40,303 nt of DNA from Nocardioides pocheonensis (GTDB lineage Bacteria > Actinomycetota > Actinomycetes > Propionibacteriales > Nocardioidaceae): assembly GCF_003725535.1 (NCBI RefSeq), contig NZ_RJSF01000019.1:317797-358099 (forward strand), given 5' to 3'. Below are positions 9,131-17,628 of this stretch, piece after piece; the first letter of the stretch is position 1, and each line of letters opens with the position of its first letter. The position numbers were made by a program, and so were the translations under genes. Below the pieces are notes generated by a model. That model saw only the letters and a program-made list of their open reading frames with translations, did not search any database and was not told the DNA's origin.

Positions 9131-10786
9131 ATGTCCGAGGACTCACCGACCTGGCCGCAGCAGCCGGCCGAGCACACGACTCCGCTCGAGTCCTTCGAGA
9201 CCGTGGGGCCGGGTTCCTCCGGCGGAGGCGGGCCGCGACGGCGCAGCGTGATCGGCGCCGTCGCCGTCGTCGTGGTGGCGATGCTCGGCGGGGGCGCGTA
9301 CGCGGCGTACTCCTTCCTCGACGGCGGTGGCCCCGAGCCGGCCGAGGTGCTGCCGGCCTCGACGCTGGCGGCGCTGAGCGTGGACCTCGACCCCTCGGCG
9401 AGCCAGAAGATCGCCGCGATCCGGTCGATCCGCAAGTTCCCGGCGCTGAAGAAGACGCTCGGCCTGCAGGCCGACGACGACCTCCGCCGGTTCGCGTTCG
9501 ACAAGATCGTCGACGGGCACTGCGGCAAGCTCGACTTCGAGCACGACGTCAAGCCGTGGCTCGGCAAGCGGGCGGCCCTCGCGGCCGTCGACCTCGGCGG
9601 CCAGAACCCTGTGCCCGTCGTCGCGCTGCAGATCAGCGACCACGACAAGGCCCAGGCCGGCTTCCAGGCGCTGGTCGACTGCACCGATCCGAAGGACTTC
9701 GGGTTCGCGGTCGGCCAGGACTACCTGGTCGCGAGCGACAGCGCGGACCACGCCCGGACCGTGCTCGCCCAGGGCGAGGCAAAGCCGCTCTCCGACGACG
9801 CGACGTACCGGCGGTGGACGACCGCCGCCGGCGACCCCGGGGTCGTGTCCTTCTACGTCGGCCCGGGGGCGGCCCGGTACGGCGAGCGGCTCCTCGACGA
9901 CGCCGGCTCCAACCTCTTCGACTCCGGTCGCGGCAGCTTCAGCTTCGCCGAGGGCAGCTCGGGGTTCCAGCCGCTGCCCGACGCTTCGAGTGATGCCGAC
10001 CCGCGAGTCTCGGCGAAGGGTGCGCTGGCGCACTTCCGGGGGCTGGCCGGCACCGTGCGGTTCAGTGGCGGCGGGATGGAGCTGTCCGTGGCCGGCGGCG
10101 GTGTGAACCAGCTGCAGGGGCTGGCGACGATCGGTCCGGACGTGTCCGACCTGCCCGGCGACACGGCGGCGGCCGTCGGCTTCGGCGTGGGCAAGGACTA
10201 CGCCAAGCAGCTGGTCGAGGCCTTCACCAGCCTGGCCGACCTGACCAGCCTGGAGAACCAGACCGGCCTGGACCTGCCCGACGACCTCCAGACCCCGCTG
10301 GGCAGTGGCGTGACGCTCTCCCTGGGAGGGCACGCCCCGCACTCGCTGTCCGATGTCGCCGGTCCTGAGGACGTCCCCGCAGGAGTCGTGCTGCACGGCG
10401 ACCCCGACCAGATCCAGGCCGTGATCACCAAGGTCGAGCAGCGCCTCGGGATGCAGCTCTCGGACATCCCCATGGACGTCCAGGGCTCAGGGCACAAGCT
10501 CGCGATCAGCACCGGCGGCTACGGCCCGGAGCTGCTCAAGGACGGCACGCTCGGCTCCGCCCGCGGCTTCCGCGACGCCGTCCCCGAGGCGGACAGGGCC
10601 GGCGCGATCCTGTACGTCGACTTCGACTCGGCCTGGCGCGACGCCCTCGCGCGGGAGCTGACCACGGAGGGCGGCACCAGCGCGGCCGACTTCGACGCGA
10701 ACACCAAGCCGCTCCACACGCTCGGCCTGAGCTCGTGGGTCGACGGAGACACGTTCCACGGTCTCCTGAAGATCACCACGGACTGA
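9131..10786 (+). CDS. Membrane-anchored DUF3352-like protein
   Basis: A 551-residue protein. A ~40-residue Ser/Pro/Gly-rich cytoplasmic N-terminus ends in PRRR. One membrane anchor follows (IGAVAVVVVAMLGGGAYAAY, about residues 40-59), and a large extracytoplasmic domain. That domain begins PAEVLPASTLAALSVDLDPS and repeats mixed alpha/beta modules, as in DUF3352 proteins of actinobacteria. Two Cys (DGHCGKLD and LVDCTDP) could form a disulfide. The function is unknown. It has its own putative promoter and is convergent with ybaK, with only 13 bases between the stops. Confidence 0.7.
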   Translation: MSEDSPTWPQQPAEHTTPLESFETVGPGSSGGGGPRRRSVIGAVAVVVVAMLGGGAYAAYSFLDGGGPEPAEVLPASTLAALSVDLDPSASQKIAAIRSIRKFPALKKTLGLQADDDLRRFAFDKIVDGHCGKLDFEHDVKPWLGKRAALAAVDLGGQNPVPVVALQISDHDKAQAGFQALVDCTDPKDFGFAVGQDYLVASDSADHARTVLAQGEAKPLSDDATYRRWTTAAGDPGVVSFYVGPGAARYGERLLDDAGSNLFDSGRGSFSFAEGSSGFQPLPDASSDADPRVSAKGALAHFRGLAGTVRFSGGGMELSVAGGGVNQLQGLATIGPDVSDLPGDTAAAVGFGVGKDYAKQLVEAFTSLADLTSLENQTGLDLPDDLQTPLGSGVTLSLGGHAPHSLSDVAGPEDVPAGVVLHGDPDQIQAVITKVEQRLGMQLSDIPMDVQGSGHKLAISTGGYGPELLKDGTLGSARGFRDAVPEADRAGAILYVDFDSAWRDALARELTTEGGTSAADFDANTKPLHTLGLSSWVDGDTFHGLLKITTD

Positions 10787-10813
10787 GCGGCCCGGCCCCT
10801 CAGCTGGTCCGTG
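10777..10813. terminator. Bidirectional terminator-like hairpin between convergent genes
   Basis: CACGGACTGAG (10777-10787) pairs with CTCAG (10799-10803) and, after a four-base bulge, with TCCGTG (10808-10813). The loop is GC-rich. The structure overlaps the 3' ends of both converging genes. There is no clear T tract, which is common for terminators in high-GC actinobacteria. Confidence 0.5.
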
Positions 10814-11294
10814 CGATCGACGCCCTGGTCGCCCCGGTCACGCGGGCCAGGTCGTCCGGTGCGAGGCCGAGGTCCAGCCCGCGGCGTCCACCGCTGACGA
10901 ACACGGTGGCGTGATCGTCAGCCGAGGCGTCGAGCACGGTGCGCAGCGGGCGCTTCTGGCCGATCGGTGAGATCCCGCCCACGACGTACCCGGTGACCCG
11001 CTCGGCGACGGCAGGATCGGCCATCTGGGCCTTCTTCCCGCCCACCGCGGCCGCGAGGGCCTTGAGGTCGAGCTGGCCGGTGACCGGAACGACGCCGACG
11101 ACGAGGTCGCCGTCGACGTCGGCGAGCAGCGTCTTGAAGACTGTCGCGGGCTCCAGGCCGAGCGCCTCGGCCGCCTCCAGGCCGTAGGAAGCCGCCGCCG
11201 GGTCGTGCTCGTACGCGTGGACGGTGAACGGGACGCCCGCGCGGGTCAGTGCCACCGTCGCGGGCGTGCCGGGGGCGCCCTTCTTCCTGGCCAT
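10800..11294 (-). CDS. ybaK: YbaK/EbsC-type Cys-tRNA(Pro) deacylase
   Basis: A free-standing editing enzyme that hydrolyses misacylated aminoacyl-tRNA, classically Cys-tRNA(Pro). At 164 residues it is a single YbaK domain. The conserved Lys of VFKTLLADVDG is at residue 54. VGVVPVTGQLDLKALA and GGISPIGQKRPLRTVLD match the substrate-pocket motifs. The ATG at 11294 follows the LON-domain gene by 12 bases on the same strand, but a TAGTCT box at 11304-11309 may give it its own promoter. Substrate choice among YbaK-like proteins varies and cannot be fixed here. Confidence 0.9.
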   Translation of the reverse strand: MARKKGAPGTPATVALTRAGVPFTVHAYEHDPAAASYGLEAAEALGLEPATVFKTLLADVDGDLVVGVVPVTGQLDLKALAAAVGGKKAQMADPAVAERVTGYVVGGISPIGQKRPLRTVLDASADDHATVFVSGGRRGLDLGLAPDDLARVTGATRASIARTS

Positions 11295-11303
11295 CGTGGG
11301 CAG

Positions 11304-11309
11304 AGACTA
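11304..11309 (-). promoter_or_regulatory. Possible -10 box (TAGTCT) for ybaK
   Basis: TAGTCT on the minus strand lies nine bases before the ybaK ATG and overlaps the TAG stop of the LON-domain gene. It fits TANNNT. The transcript would have almost no leader. Confidence 0.35.
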
Positions 11310-11975
11310 GTTGGGCGACCAGCGGGTGCGGGCGACCTCGGTGGCCGGCAGGCTGGGCAGCGCGCGCATCGCCTGCATCTCCTCGTGCAGCGAGCGGCGC
11401 AGCATCCGCAGCCGGGTGAGCGCGTCGGGCGCCTCGAGGAGGTCCTGGCGCTGGCCCTGGCTGAGCAGGCAGGTGGCCGCCAGCGTGTAGGACAGGTACG
11501 CCGGGTGCCGCGGCATCGGCCCGGCCAGCACCGGACCCCCGCGCAGGGCCGAGAGCGCCGTGCGGTACTCCTCGAACGCATTGAGGGCGAGGACGGCCTC
11601 GTCGGCGGCCTCCTCGACGTCGTCCTCGTCCTCCACGAGGTCGCCGCGGGCGGTGAGGTACTCCCCGGCGGGGTCGACCTCGTCGAGCACGATCCGCTGC
11701 CGGCCCGTGACCTCGATGTCGAACCGTCCGTCGTCGTACCGCTCCACGTCGGTGACCTGCACCACGGTGCCGACGCGGTGCAGCGACTGCACGCCGCGGT
11801 CGCCGACCTCGTAGCCCTCGCGGATGGCCACGACGGCGAAGATCCGGTCGGCGGGCTCGGGGAGCAGCAGCAGGTCGCGCATCAGCGCCCGGTAGCGATC
11901 CTCGAAGATGTGCAGGGGAGCGACCACGCCGGGGAACAGCACGCTGTTGAGCGGGAACACCGGCACCGTGGTCAC
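11307..11975 (-). CDS. LON peptidase substrate-binding-domain protein
   Basis: A 222-residue protein with only the N-terminal LON domain. It starts VPVFPLNSVLFPGVVAPLHIFEDRYR, the typical opening of this family, and has no ATPase or protease part. The C-terminal half is helical and acidic (EDEDDVEEAADEAVL). Such small LON-domain proteins are widespread in actinobacteria and have no firm function; a substrate- or protein-binding role is inferred. The start is GTG, six bases after a TACGGT box, so the message may be leaderless. It is divergent from the histidine operon. Confidence 0.88.
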   Translation of the reverse strand: MTTVPVFPLNSVLFPGVVAPLHIFEDRYRALMRDLLLLPEPADRIFAVVAIREGYEVGDRGVQSLHRVGTVVQVTDVERYDDGRFDIEVTGRQRIVLDEVDPAGEYLTARGDLVEDEDDVEEAADEAVLALNAFEEYRTALSALRGGPVLAGPMPRHPAYLSYTLAATCLLSQGQRQDLLEAPDALTRLRMLRRSLHEEMQAMRALPSLPATEVARTRWSPN

Positions 11976-11981
11976 GAGAGG

Positions 11982-11987
11982 ACCGTA
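11982..11987 (-). promoter_or_regulatory. Leaderless-type -10 box (TACGGT) for the LON-domain gene
   Basis: TACGGT on the minus strand fits TANNNT and ends six bases before the GTG start, the spacing expected when transcription begins at the start codon. A TTGACC lies further upstream (12015-12010), but its 22-base spacing is too long for a normal -35. Confidence 0.45.
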
Positions 11988-12016
11988 ACCTGCCCGCGCA
12001 CTGAAATCCGGTCAAA

Positions 12017-12035
12017 GGGAGCCGCGGGGGCTCCC
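12017..12035. promoter_or_regulatory. Inverted repeat abutting the hisD -10 box (possible operator)
   Basis: GGGAGCC (12017-12023), five bases, GGCTCCC (12029-12035): a perfect 7-base inverted repeat ending at the base before the -10 hexamer. It would occupy the spacer of the his promoter. A regulator binding here would block RNA polymerase. If transcription starts at 12048 the repeat is not in the mRNA, so an RNA hairpin role is unlikely. No regulator can be named. Confidence 0.45.
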
Positions 12036-12041
12036 TAGACT
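12036..12041 (+). promoter_or_regulatory. Leaderless-type -10 box (TAGACT) of the his operon
   Basis: TAGACT is a good TANNNT hexamer. It ends six bases before the hisD ATG at 12048, so transcription is expected to begin at or next to the A of ATG. No ribosome-binding site is present between it and the start. Confidence 0.6.
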
Positions 12042-12047
12042 GGTGCC

Positions 12048-13352
12048 ATGATCCGCCGAGTCGACCTCCGTGGCGCGGCTGCGGCGTCCCCCGACTACCG
12101 CACGCTCGTGCCGCGCGCCGAATTCGACGTCGACGCCGCCCTCGAGGTGGTCAGGCCGATCTGCGACGACGTCCGGGAGCGCGGCGTGGCTGCGATCCTG
12201 GAGTACTCCGCACAGTTCGACGCGGTCGACCAGACCGACATCGCGGTGCCCGCGGAGGCGCTCTCGCAGGCGCTCGCCGAGCTCGACCCGGACGTGCGCG
12301 CGGGACTGGAGGAGTCCATCCGCCGCCTCCGCGCCAGCTGCGAGGCCGAGCTCGAGCAGGACGTCGTCACCGACTTCGGGCCCGGCGCCCGCGTCACCCA
12401 GCGGATGGTGCCGGTCGACCGGGTCGGGCTCTACGTCCCCGGTGGCGTCGCGCCGCTGGTCTCCAGCGTGGTGATGAACGTCGTGCCGGCCCAGGTCGCC
12501 GGGGTCCGGTCGATCGCGCTGACCAGCTCGCCGCAGCGCGCGCACGGGGGCCTCCCGCACCCGACCATCCTCGCGGCCTGTGCGCTGCTCGGGGTCGAGG
12601 AGGTGTACGCCGTCGGCGGCGCCCAGGCGATCGCGATGCTCGCGTACGGCGCGGGCCCGTGCCGCCGGGTCGACCTGGTCACCGGGCCGGGCAACATCTA
12701 CACGGTCTCGGCGAAGCGGCTGCTCAAGGGCGTCGTCGGCATCGACGCCGAGGCCGGGCCGACCGAGATCGCGATCCTCGCCGACGAGACGGCGGACGCC
12801 GCGTTCGTCGCTGCCGACCTGATCAGCCAGGCCGAGCACGACCCGCTGGCGGCCTCCGTGCTGGTCACCGACTCCCTGACCCTCGCCGACGACGTGGAGC
12901 GCGAGCTGGACAAGCAGGTGCCGGCGACCAAGCACGTCGAGCGGATCCGCACGGCGCTGGGCGGCCCGCAGTCGGGGATCGTGCTGGTCGACGACGTCGA
13001 GCAGGGCCTCGACGTGGTCAACGCCTACGCGGCCGAGCACCTCGAGATCCACACCGCCGACGCGGCCGCCGTCGCCGCGCGCGTCCGCAACGCGGGCGCC
13101 GTGTTCGTCGGCAGCTTCGCCCCGGTGTCCCTGGGCGACTACTGCGCCGGGTCGAACCACGTGCTGCCGACCGCGGGCTGCGCCTGCCACTCCTCGGGCC
13201 TGTCCGTGCGCGCCTTCCTCAAGGCGGTCCACGTGATCGAGTACTCCCGCGACGCGCTTGCCGACGTGGCCGGCCACGTCACGACGCTCGCGGACGCCGA
13301 GGACCTCCCGGGCCACGGAGCGGCGGTCCGCGTGCGCTTCGAGGCGCCATGA
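12048..13352 (+). CDS. hisD: Histidinol dehydrogenase
   Basis: Catalyses the last two steps of histidine synthesis, L-histidinol to L-histidine, with two NAD+ and a bound zinc. It is 434 residues, the usual length. Motifs include [62 protein letters not shown], and C-terminal [16 protein letters not shown], which carries a zinc-binding His. It is the first gene of the operon and is probably leaderless. It ends in an ATGA overlap with hisC. Confidence 0.97.
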   Translation: MIRRVDLRGAAAASPDYRTLVPRAEFDVDAALEVVRPICDDVRERGVAAILEYSAQFDAVDQTDIAVPAEALSQALAELDPDVRAGLEESIRRLRASCEAELEQDVVTDFGPGARVTQRMVPVDRVGLYVPGGVAPLVSSVVMNVVPAQVAGVRSIALTSSPQRAHGGLPHPTILAACALLGVEEVYAVGGAQAIAMLAYGAGPCRRVDLVTGPGNIYTVSAKRLLKGVVGIDAEAGPTEIAILADETADAAFVAADLISQAEHDPLAASVLVTDSLTLADDVERELDKQVPATKHVERIRTALGGPQSGIVLVDDVEQGLDVVNAYAAEHLEIHTADAAAVAARVRNAGAVFVGSFAPVSLGDYCAGSNHVLPTAGCACHSSGLSVRAFLKAVHVIEYSRDALADVAGHVTTLADAEDLPGHGAAVRVRFEAP

Positions 13353-14446
13353 CCTGGCCGCCCCTGCGCGAGGAGCTCCGGGGGATCGAGCCGTACGGCG
13401 CGCCGCAGCTCGACGTGCCCGTCGCCCTCAACGTCAACGAGAACCCCTACCCGCCGTCGGCGGCGGTCGTGGCCGACATCGCGGCCGCGGTCACGGACGC
13501 CGCCGCGACGCTGAACCGCTACCCCGACCGCGAGTTCACCGAGCTGCGCAAGGGGCTCGCCGAGTACCTCAACGCCGACGGCGGTCGGGGCATCGGCCCT
13601 GACCAGGTCTGGGCCGCCAACGGGTCCAACGAGGTCATGCTCCACCTCCTCCAGGCGTTCGGCGGCCCGGGACGGACGGCGGTGTCGTTCGCGCCGACGT
13701 ACTCGATGTACCCCGAGTACGCCCGCGACGCGATGACCGCCTGGGTGGCCGGCCGGCGCCACGAGGACTTCGCGTTCGACCTCGAGCACGCCCACGAGGT
13801 GATCGACGAGCACCGGCCCTCGGTGGTGCTGCTGCCGTCGCCGAACAACCCGACCGGCACGGCCCTGCCCCACGACGTGATCGGCACGCTGTGCACGATG
13901 CTGTCGGGGCACGGGGGCGAGGACGGCCTGGTGGTGATCGACGAGGCCTACGCGGAGTTCCGCCGCGAGGGCACCCCGTCCGCGCTCGAGCTGCTCGGCG
14001 ACCACCGCAACCTGGTGGTCACGCGCACGATGAGCAAGGCCTTCGCCCTGGCCGGTGCCCGGCTGGGCTACCTCGCCGCGGCCCCGGAGATCTGCGACGC
14101 GCTCCGGGTCGTCCGGCTGCCCTACCACCTGTCCGCGGTCACGCAGGCGACCGCGTCGGCCGCCCTGCGGCACGCCGACGAGCTGCTGGCCAACGTCGCC
14201 GAGCTGCGCGCCGAGCGCGACCGCACGGTCGCGTGGCTGCGGGAGCGCGGGTTCGAGGTCGCCGACTCCGACGCGAACTTCTGCCTCTTCGGCCGGTTCG
14301 ACGACCGCCACGCGGTCTGGGAGGGTCTGCTGCACAGGGGAGTCCTGATCCGGGAGACTGGACCGGACGGATGGCTCCGCGTGTCGATCGGCACCGCGGA
14401 GGAGATGGCGGCGTTCCGGGCCGCCCTGCTGGAGGTTGCGTCATGA
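13349..14446 (+). CDS. hisC: Histidinol-phosphate aminotransferase
   Basis: A PLP-dependent class I/II aminotransferase that converts imidazole acetol phosphate and glutamate to histidinol phosphate. It is 365 residues. It has [11 protein letters not shown] near the N-terminus, [19 protein letters not shown] (PLP-binding Asp), and [17 protein letters not shown], in which the Lys forms the PLP Schiff base. The ATG overlaps the hisD stop by 4 bases, and its own stop overlaps hisB by 4 bases, so translation along hisD-C-B is coupled. Confidence 0.97.
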   Translation: MTWPPLREELRGIEPYGAPQLDVPVALNVNENPYPPSAAVVADIAAAVTDAAATLNRYPDREFTELRKGLAEYLNADGGRGIGPDQVWAANGSNEVMLHLLQAFGGPGRTAVSFAPTYSMYPEYARDAMTAWVAGRRHEDFAFDLEHAHEVIDEHRPSVVLLPSPNNPTGTALPHDVIGTLCTMLSGHGGEDGLVVIDEAYAEFRREGTPSALELLGDHRNLVVTRTMSKAFALAGARLGYLAAAPEICDALRVVRLPYHLSAVTQATASAALRHADELLANVAELRAERDRTVAWLRERGFEVADSDANFCLFGRFDDRHAVWEGLLHRGVLIRETGPDGWLRVSIGTAEEMAAFRAALLEVAS

Positions 14447-15048
14447 GTCAGCGCACTGCACGGATCGAGCGGGAGACCAAGGAGTCCAAGGTCCTCGTCG
14501 AGGTCGACCTGGACGGCAGCGGCCGGGCCGACGTGAGCACCGGCGTGGGCTTCTACGACCACATGCTCGCCTCGCTGGCCCGGCACGCGCTGCTCGACCT
14601 GACCGTCCAGACCGACGGCGACACCCACATCGACGCCCACCACACCGTCGAGGACACCGCGATCGTGCTCGGCGACGCCCTGCGGGAGGCGCTCGGCGAC
14701 AAGGCCGGGATCCGCCGGTTCGGCGACGCCACGGTGCCGCTCGACGAGGCACTGGTGCAGGCCGTCGTCGACGTGTCCGGCCGGCCGTACTGCGTCCACG
14801 TCGGCGAGCCCGAGGGCCAGCAGTACGTCGCCATCGGCCGCGACGGGTACGTCGGCTCCCTGACCCGCCACGTCTTCGAGACCCTCGCGCACCACGCCCA
14901 GATCGCGCTGCACGTGCGTGTGCTCTCCGGCCGCGACCCGCACCACCTCGTCGAGGCGCAGTTCAAGGCGCTCGCGAGGGCGCTGCGCGACGCGATCGCG
15001 CTCGACCCGCGGGAGACCGGCGTGCCCTCGACCAAGGGAACGCTCTGA
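14443..15048 (+). CDS. hisB: Imidazoleglycerol-phosphate dehydratase
   Basis: Dehydrates imidazole glycerol phosphate to imidazole acetol phosphate, using a di-manganese site. It is 201 residues, monofunctional, without the phosphatase domain of the E. coli enzyme. Metal-binding His motifs are visible in [40 protein letters not shown] and [12 protein letters not shown]. It overlaps hisC by 4 bases. The junction to hisH holds a short repeat (15051-15072). Confidence 0.97.
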   Translation: MSQRTARIERETKESKVLVEVDLDGSGRADVSTGVGFYDHMLASLARHALLDLTVQTDGDTHIDAHHTVEDTAIVLGDALREALGDKAGIRRFGDATVPLDEALVQAVVDVSGRPYCVHVGEPEGQQYVAIGRDGYVGSLTRHVFETLAHHAQIALHVRVLSGRDPHHLVEAQFKALARALRDAIALDPRETGVPSTKGTL

Positions 15049-15050
15049 AC

Positions 15051-15072
15051 GGTGGTTGAGCCTGTCGAGACC
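15051..15072. repeat. REP-like repeat copy 1, at the hisB-hisH junction
   Basis: A 22-base element beginning GGTGGTTGAGCCTGTCGA, matched at 20 of 22 positions by 36473-36494. The family has imperfectly palindromic ends (GGT...ACC). It lies two bases after the hisB stop and contains the hisH start codon. Elements of this form are abundant in several high-GC actinobacterial genomes; that last point is from memory. Confidence 0.65.
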
Positions 15073-15711
15073 CGCCGGGTCGTCGTGCTCGACTACGGGT
15101 CGGGCAACCTGCGCTCGGCCGTGCGCGCCCTCGAGCGAGCCGGCGCCGAGGTCACCCTCACCGGCGACAAGGAGGCAGCCCTGGCTGCCGACGGCCTGGT
15201 CGTCCCCGGCGTCGGGGCGTTCGCGGCCTGCATGGCGGGCCTGCGCGCCGTCAAGGGCCCGGAGATCATCGGCCGGCGGCTGGCCGGTGGCCGGCCCGTG
15301 CTCGGCATCTGCGTGGGCATGCAGGTGCTCTTCGAGCTCGGCGTCGAGCACGGTGTGACGACCGAGGGCTGCGCGGAGTGGCCGGGCACCGTCGAGCGGA
15401 TCCAGGCGCCCGTCGTACCCCACATGGGGTGGAACACCGTCGAGGTCCCGGAGGGCAGCATGCTGTTCGAGGGTGTCGAGCGTGAGCGGTTCTACTTCGT
15501 GCACTCCTACGGCGTCCGCGACTGGACCCTGTTCACCAACGGCCGCACCCGGGCGCCGCTGGTGACGTGGGCCGAACACGGTGGCGACCGGTTCGTCGCT
15601 GCGGTCGAGAACGGCCCGTTGTGCGCCACGCAGTTCCACCCCGAGAAGTCCGGCGACGCCGGCGCCCGGCTGCTCGCCAACTGGGTCTCCTCGCTGAAGG
15701 CGTCGCGATGA
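15052..15711 (+). CDS. hisH: Imidazole glycerol phosphate synthase, glutaminase subunit
   Basis: A class I glutamine amidotransferase that supplies ammonia to HisF. It is 219 residues. The conserved fold starts at [13 protein letters not shown]. The nucleophile Cys is in GICVGMQ, and His and Glu of the triad are in TQFHPEKSG. The GTG start at 15052 and the first residues MVEPVETR are encoded by a REP-like repeat; the next possible start, a GTG inside VVVLDYG, would cut the first beta strand. There is no clear ribosome-binding site, only GGAACG before the hisB stop. The stop overlaps the next gene by 4 bases. Confidence 0.95.
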   Translation: MVEPVETRRVVVLDYGSGNLRSAVRALERAGAEVTLTGDKEAALAADGLVVPGVGAFAACMAGLRAVKGPEIIGRRLAGGRPVLGICVGMQVLFELGVEHGVTTEGCAEWPGTVERIQAPVVPHMGWNTVEVPEGSMLFEGVERERFYFVHSYGVRDWTLFTNGRTRAPLVTWAEHGGDRFVAAVENGPLCATQFHPEKSGDAGARLLANWVSSLKASR

Positions 15712-16031
15712 GCAAGGAGCGGGCCCGTCGCCGGGAGGAGCGGGAGCGCGAGGCGGCGATCCGGCGCGCGGCCCGGGTGCGGGCCTCGGAGCGAGCCGCC
15801 CGGCAGCGCGCGCGACGCGACGCGCTGCGCCGACGGCTGGTCCCGCTCACCACGGGGCGCCAGACCGGCGTGCTCGCGCGCCGCAGACGCACCCGGCTGA
15901 ACCTCGTGATCGTCGCCCTGCTCTTCACGCAGGTCGTGGTCTGGGTCGTCCGTCCCGACTGGCAGGCGCGGCTCGCGGCCCTGCTCGTGGCCGCGCTGGC
16001 CTTCCCTGTCATCGCTGCCTTCACCCTCTGA
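15708..16031 (+). CDS. Small basic membrane protein within the his operon
   Basis: A 107-residue protein of unknown function. The first ~65 residues are extremely rich in Arg, with alternating Glu, and probably form a charged helix ([19 protein letters not shown]). Two hydrophobic segments follow ([18 protein letters not shown] and [17 protein letters not shown]). The ATG overlaps the hisH stop by 4 bases, so it is a translated operon member. Nothing links it enzymatically to histidine synthesis. A 76-base gap without a gene separates it from hisA. Confidence 0.8.
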   Translation: MSKERARRREEREREAAIRRAARVRASERAARQRARRDALRRRLVPLTTGRQTGVLARRRRTRLNLVIVALLFTQVVVWVVRPDWQARLAALLVAALAFPVIAAFTL

Positions 16032-16107
16032 ACCCCATGGTGACCCTTCGACGCACGGACCGGAACCGAACGCCGGGACGCAATGCGCTGGACGCAAGGA
16101 GACCGAT

Positions 16108-16851
16108 GTGAACGCCTACCTTCAGCTGCTGCCTGCCGTCGACATCAAGAACGGACAGGCCGTCCAGCTGGTCCAGGGCGTCGACGGCTCGGAGAAGCGC
16201 TTCGGCGACCCGGTCGAGGCCGCTTTGCGCTGGCAGGACGCCGGTGCGGAGTGGTTGCACCTGGTCGACCTCGACGCCGCGTTCGGCCACGGGCAGAACC
16301 GCGAGCTCCAGGCCGAGATCGTCGGCCGCCTCGACATCAAGGTCGAGATGAGCGGCGGCATCCGGGACGACGAGTCGCTCGAGGCGGCGATGGCCACCGG
16401 CTGCCGCCGGGTCAACATCGGCACAGCGGCCCTCGAGCAGCCGGAGTGGTGCGCACGCGCGATCGCGACGTACGGCGACCGCGTCGCGATCGGCCTGGAC
16501 GTGCGCGGCACGACGCTGGCCGCGCGCGGCTGGACGCGCGAGGGCGGCGACCTCTACGAGACCCTGGCGCGCCTGGATGCCGAGGGGTGCGCCCGGTACG
16601 TCGTGACCGACGTCAACAAGGACGGGATGCTCCAGGGCCCGAACCTCGACCTGCTCCGGGACATCTGCGGCCGCACCGACCGCCCGCTGGTGGCTTCCGG
16701 CGGCGTCACCACCCTCGACGACATCCGGGCCCTCATGGAGCTGGTGCCGCTCGGCGTCGAGGGAGCGATCGCCGGCACCGCGCTCTACGAGGGCCGGTTC
16801 ACCCTCGAGGAGGCGCTGGCGCTGACCCTTCCCGGTGGTGGCTCCCGATGA
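16108..16851 (+). CDS. priA: Phosphoribosyl isomerase A, bifunctional HisA/TrpF (PriA)
   Basis: Isomerises ProFAR in histidine synthesis; in most actinobacteria the same enzyme also isomerises PRA in tryptophan synthesis. It is 247 residues, a (beta/alpha)8 barrel. Catalytic Asp residues are in [10 protein letters not shown] (Asp12) and VVTDVNKDG (near 168). The loop [10 protein letters not shown] carries the Arg and Trp that are used alternately for the two substrates in characterised PriA, which supports bifunctionality. No trpF is visible nearby. The GTG at 16108 lies six bases after AAGGAG. Confidence 0.93.
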   Translation: MNAYLQLLPAVDIKNGQAVQLVQGVDGSEKRFGDPVEAALRWQDAGAEWLHLVDLDAAFGHGQNRELQAEIVGRLDIKVEMSGGIRDDESLEAAMATGCRRVNIGTAALEQPEWCARAIATYGDRVAIGLDVRGTTLAARGWTREGGDLYETLARLDAEGCARYVVTDVNKDGMLQGPNLDLLRDICGRTDRPLVASGGVTTLDDIRALMELVPLGVEGAIAGTALYEGRFTLEEALALTLPGGGSR

Positions 16852-17618
16852 CCCTCGCGGTGCGGGTGATCCCCTGCCTGGACGTCGACGGCGGCCGGGT
16901 CGTCAAGGGGATCAACTTCCGCGAGCTGCGCGACGCCGGCGACCCGGTGGAGCTGGCCAAGGTGTACGACGCCGAGGGCGCCGACGAGCTGACCTTCCTC
17001 GACATCTCCGCCTCGCACGAGGGCCGCGCGACCACGATGGAGATCGTCTCGCGCACTGCCGAGCAGGTGTTCATCCCGCTGACCGTCGGCGGCGGGGTAG
17101 GCAGCGTCGAGGACGTCGACCGCCTGCTGCGGGCCGGCGCGGACAAGGTCGCGGTGAACACCGCCGCCCTGCGACGTCCCGAGCTGGTCGCGGAGATCGC
17201 CGACCGGTTCGGCAACCAGGTGCTGGTGCTCTCGGTCGACGCGCGGCGGGTCCCGGCAGGCTCGACCACGGACTCCGGCTTCGAGGTCACCACCCACGGC
17301 GGCCGGCAGTCGGCCGGCAAGGACGCGATCGCCTGGGCGGTCGAGGCGGCGGAGCTGGGCGCGGGGGAGATCCTGCTCAACGCGATGGACGCCGACGGCA
17401 CCCAGGACGGCTTCGACCTCGACCTGATCCGGCTGGTCCGGGCCGAGGTGAGCATCCCGGTCATCGCCAGTGGTGGCGCCGGCCGCCTCGAGCACTTCCC
17501 GCCGGCCGTGGCGGCCGGAGCCGACGCGGTCCTCGCCGCGACCGTGTTCCACTTCGGCACGCTGCGCATCGGCGAGGTCAAGCACACCCTGGCCGACGCG
17601 GGCTACCCCGTGCGCTGA
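16848..17618 (+). CDS. hisF: Imidazole glycerol phosphate synthase, cyclase subunit
   Basis: Works with HisH to make imidazole glycerol phosphate and AICAR from PRFAR and ammonia. It is 256 residues, a (beta/alpha)8 barrel. It opens [18 protein letters not shown] with catalytic Asp12. The second catalytic Asp is in VLSVDARRV, near residue 131. [11 protein letters not shown] and [13 protein letters not shown] are further family motifs. The ATG overlaps priA by 4 bases. It is the last gene of the operon. A weak CTGAG/CTCAG hairpin (17615-17632) lies between its stop and the convergent lipoprotein gene. Confidence 0.97.
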   Translation: MTLAVRVIPCLDVDGGRVVKGINFRELRDAGDPVELAKVYDAEGADELTFLDISASHEGRATTMEIVSRTAEQVFIPLTVGGGVGSVEDVDRLLRAGADKVAVNTAALRRPELVAEIADRFGNQVLVLSVDARRVPAGSTTDSGFEVTTHGGRQSAGKDAIAWAVEAAELGAGEILLNAMDADGTQDGFDLDLIRLVRAEVSIPVIASGGAGRLEHFPPAVAAGADAVLAATVFHFGTLRIGEVKHTLADAGYPVR

Positions 17619-17628
17619 GTCCCGTGCC

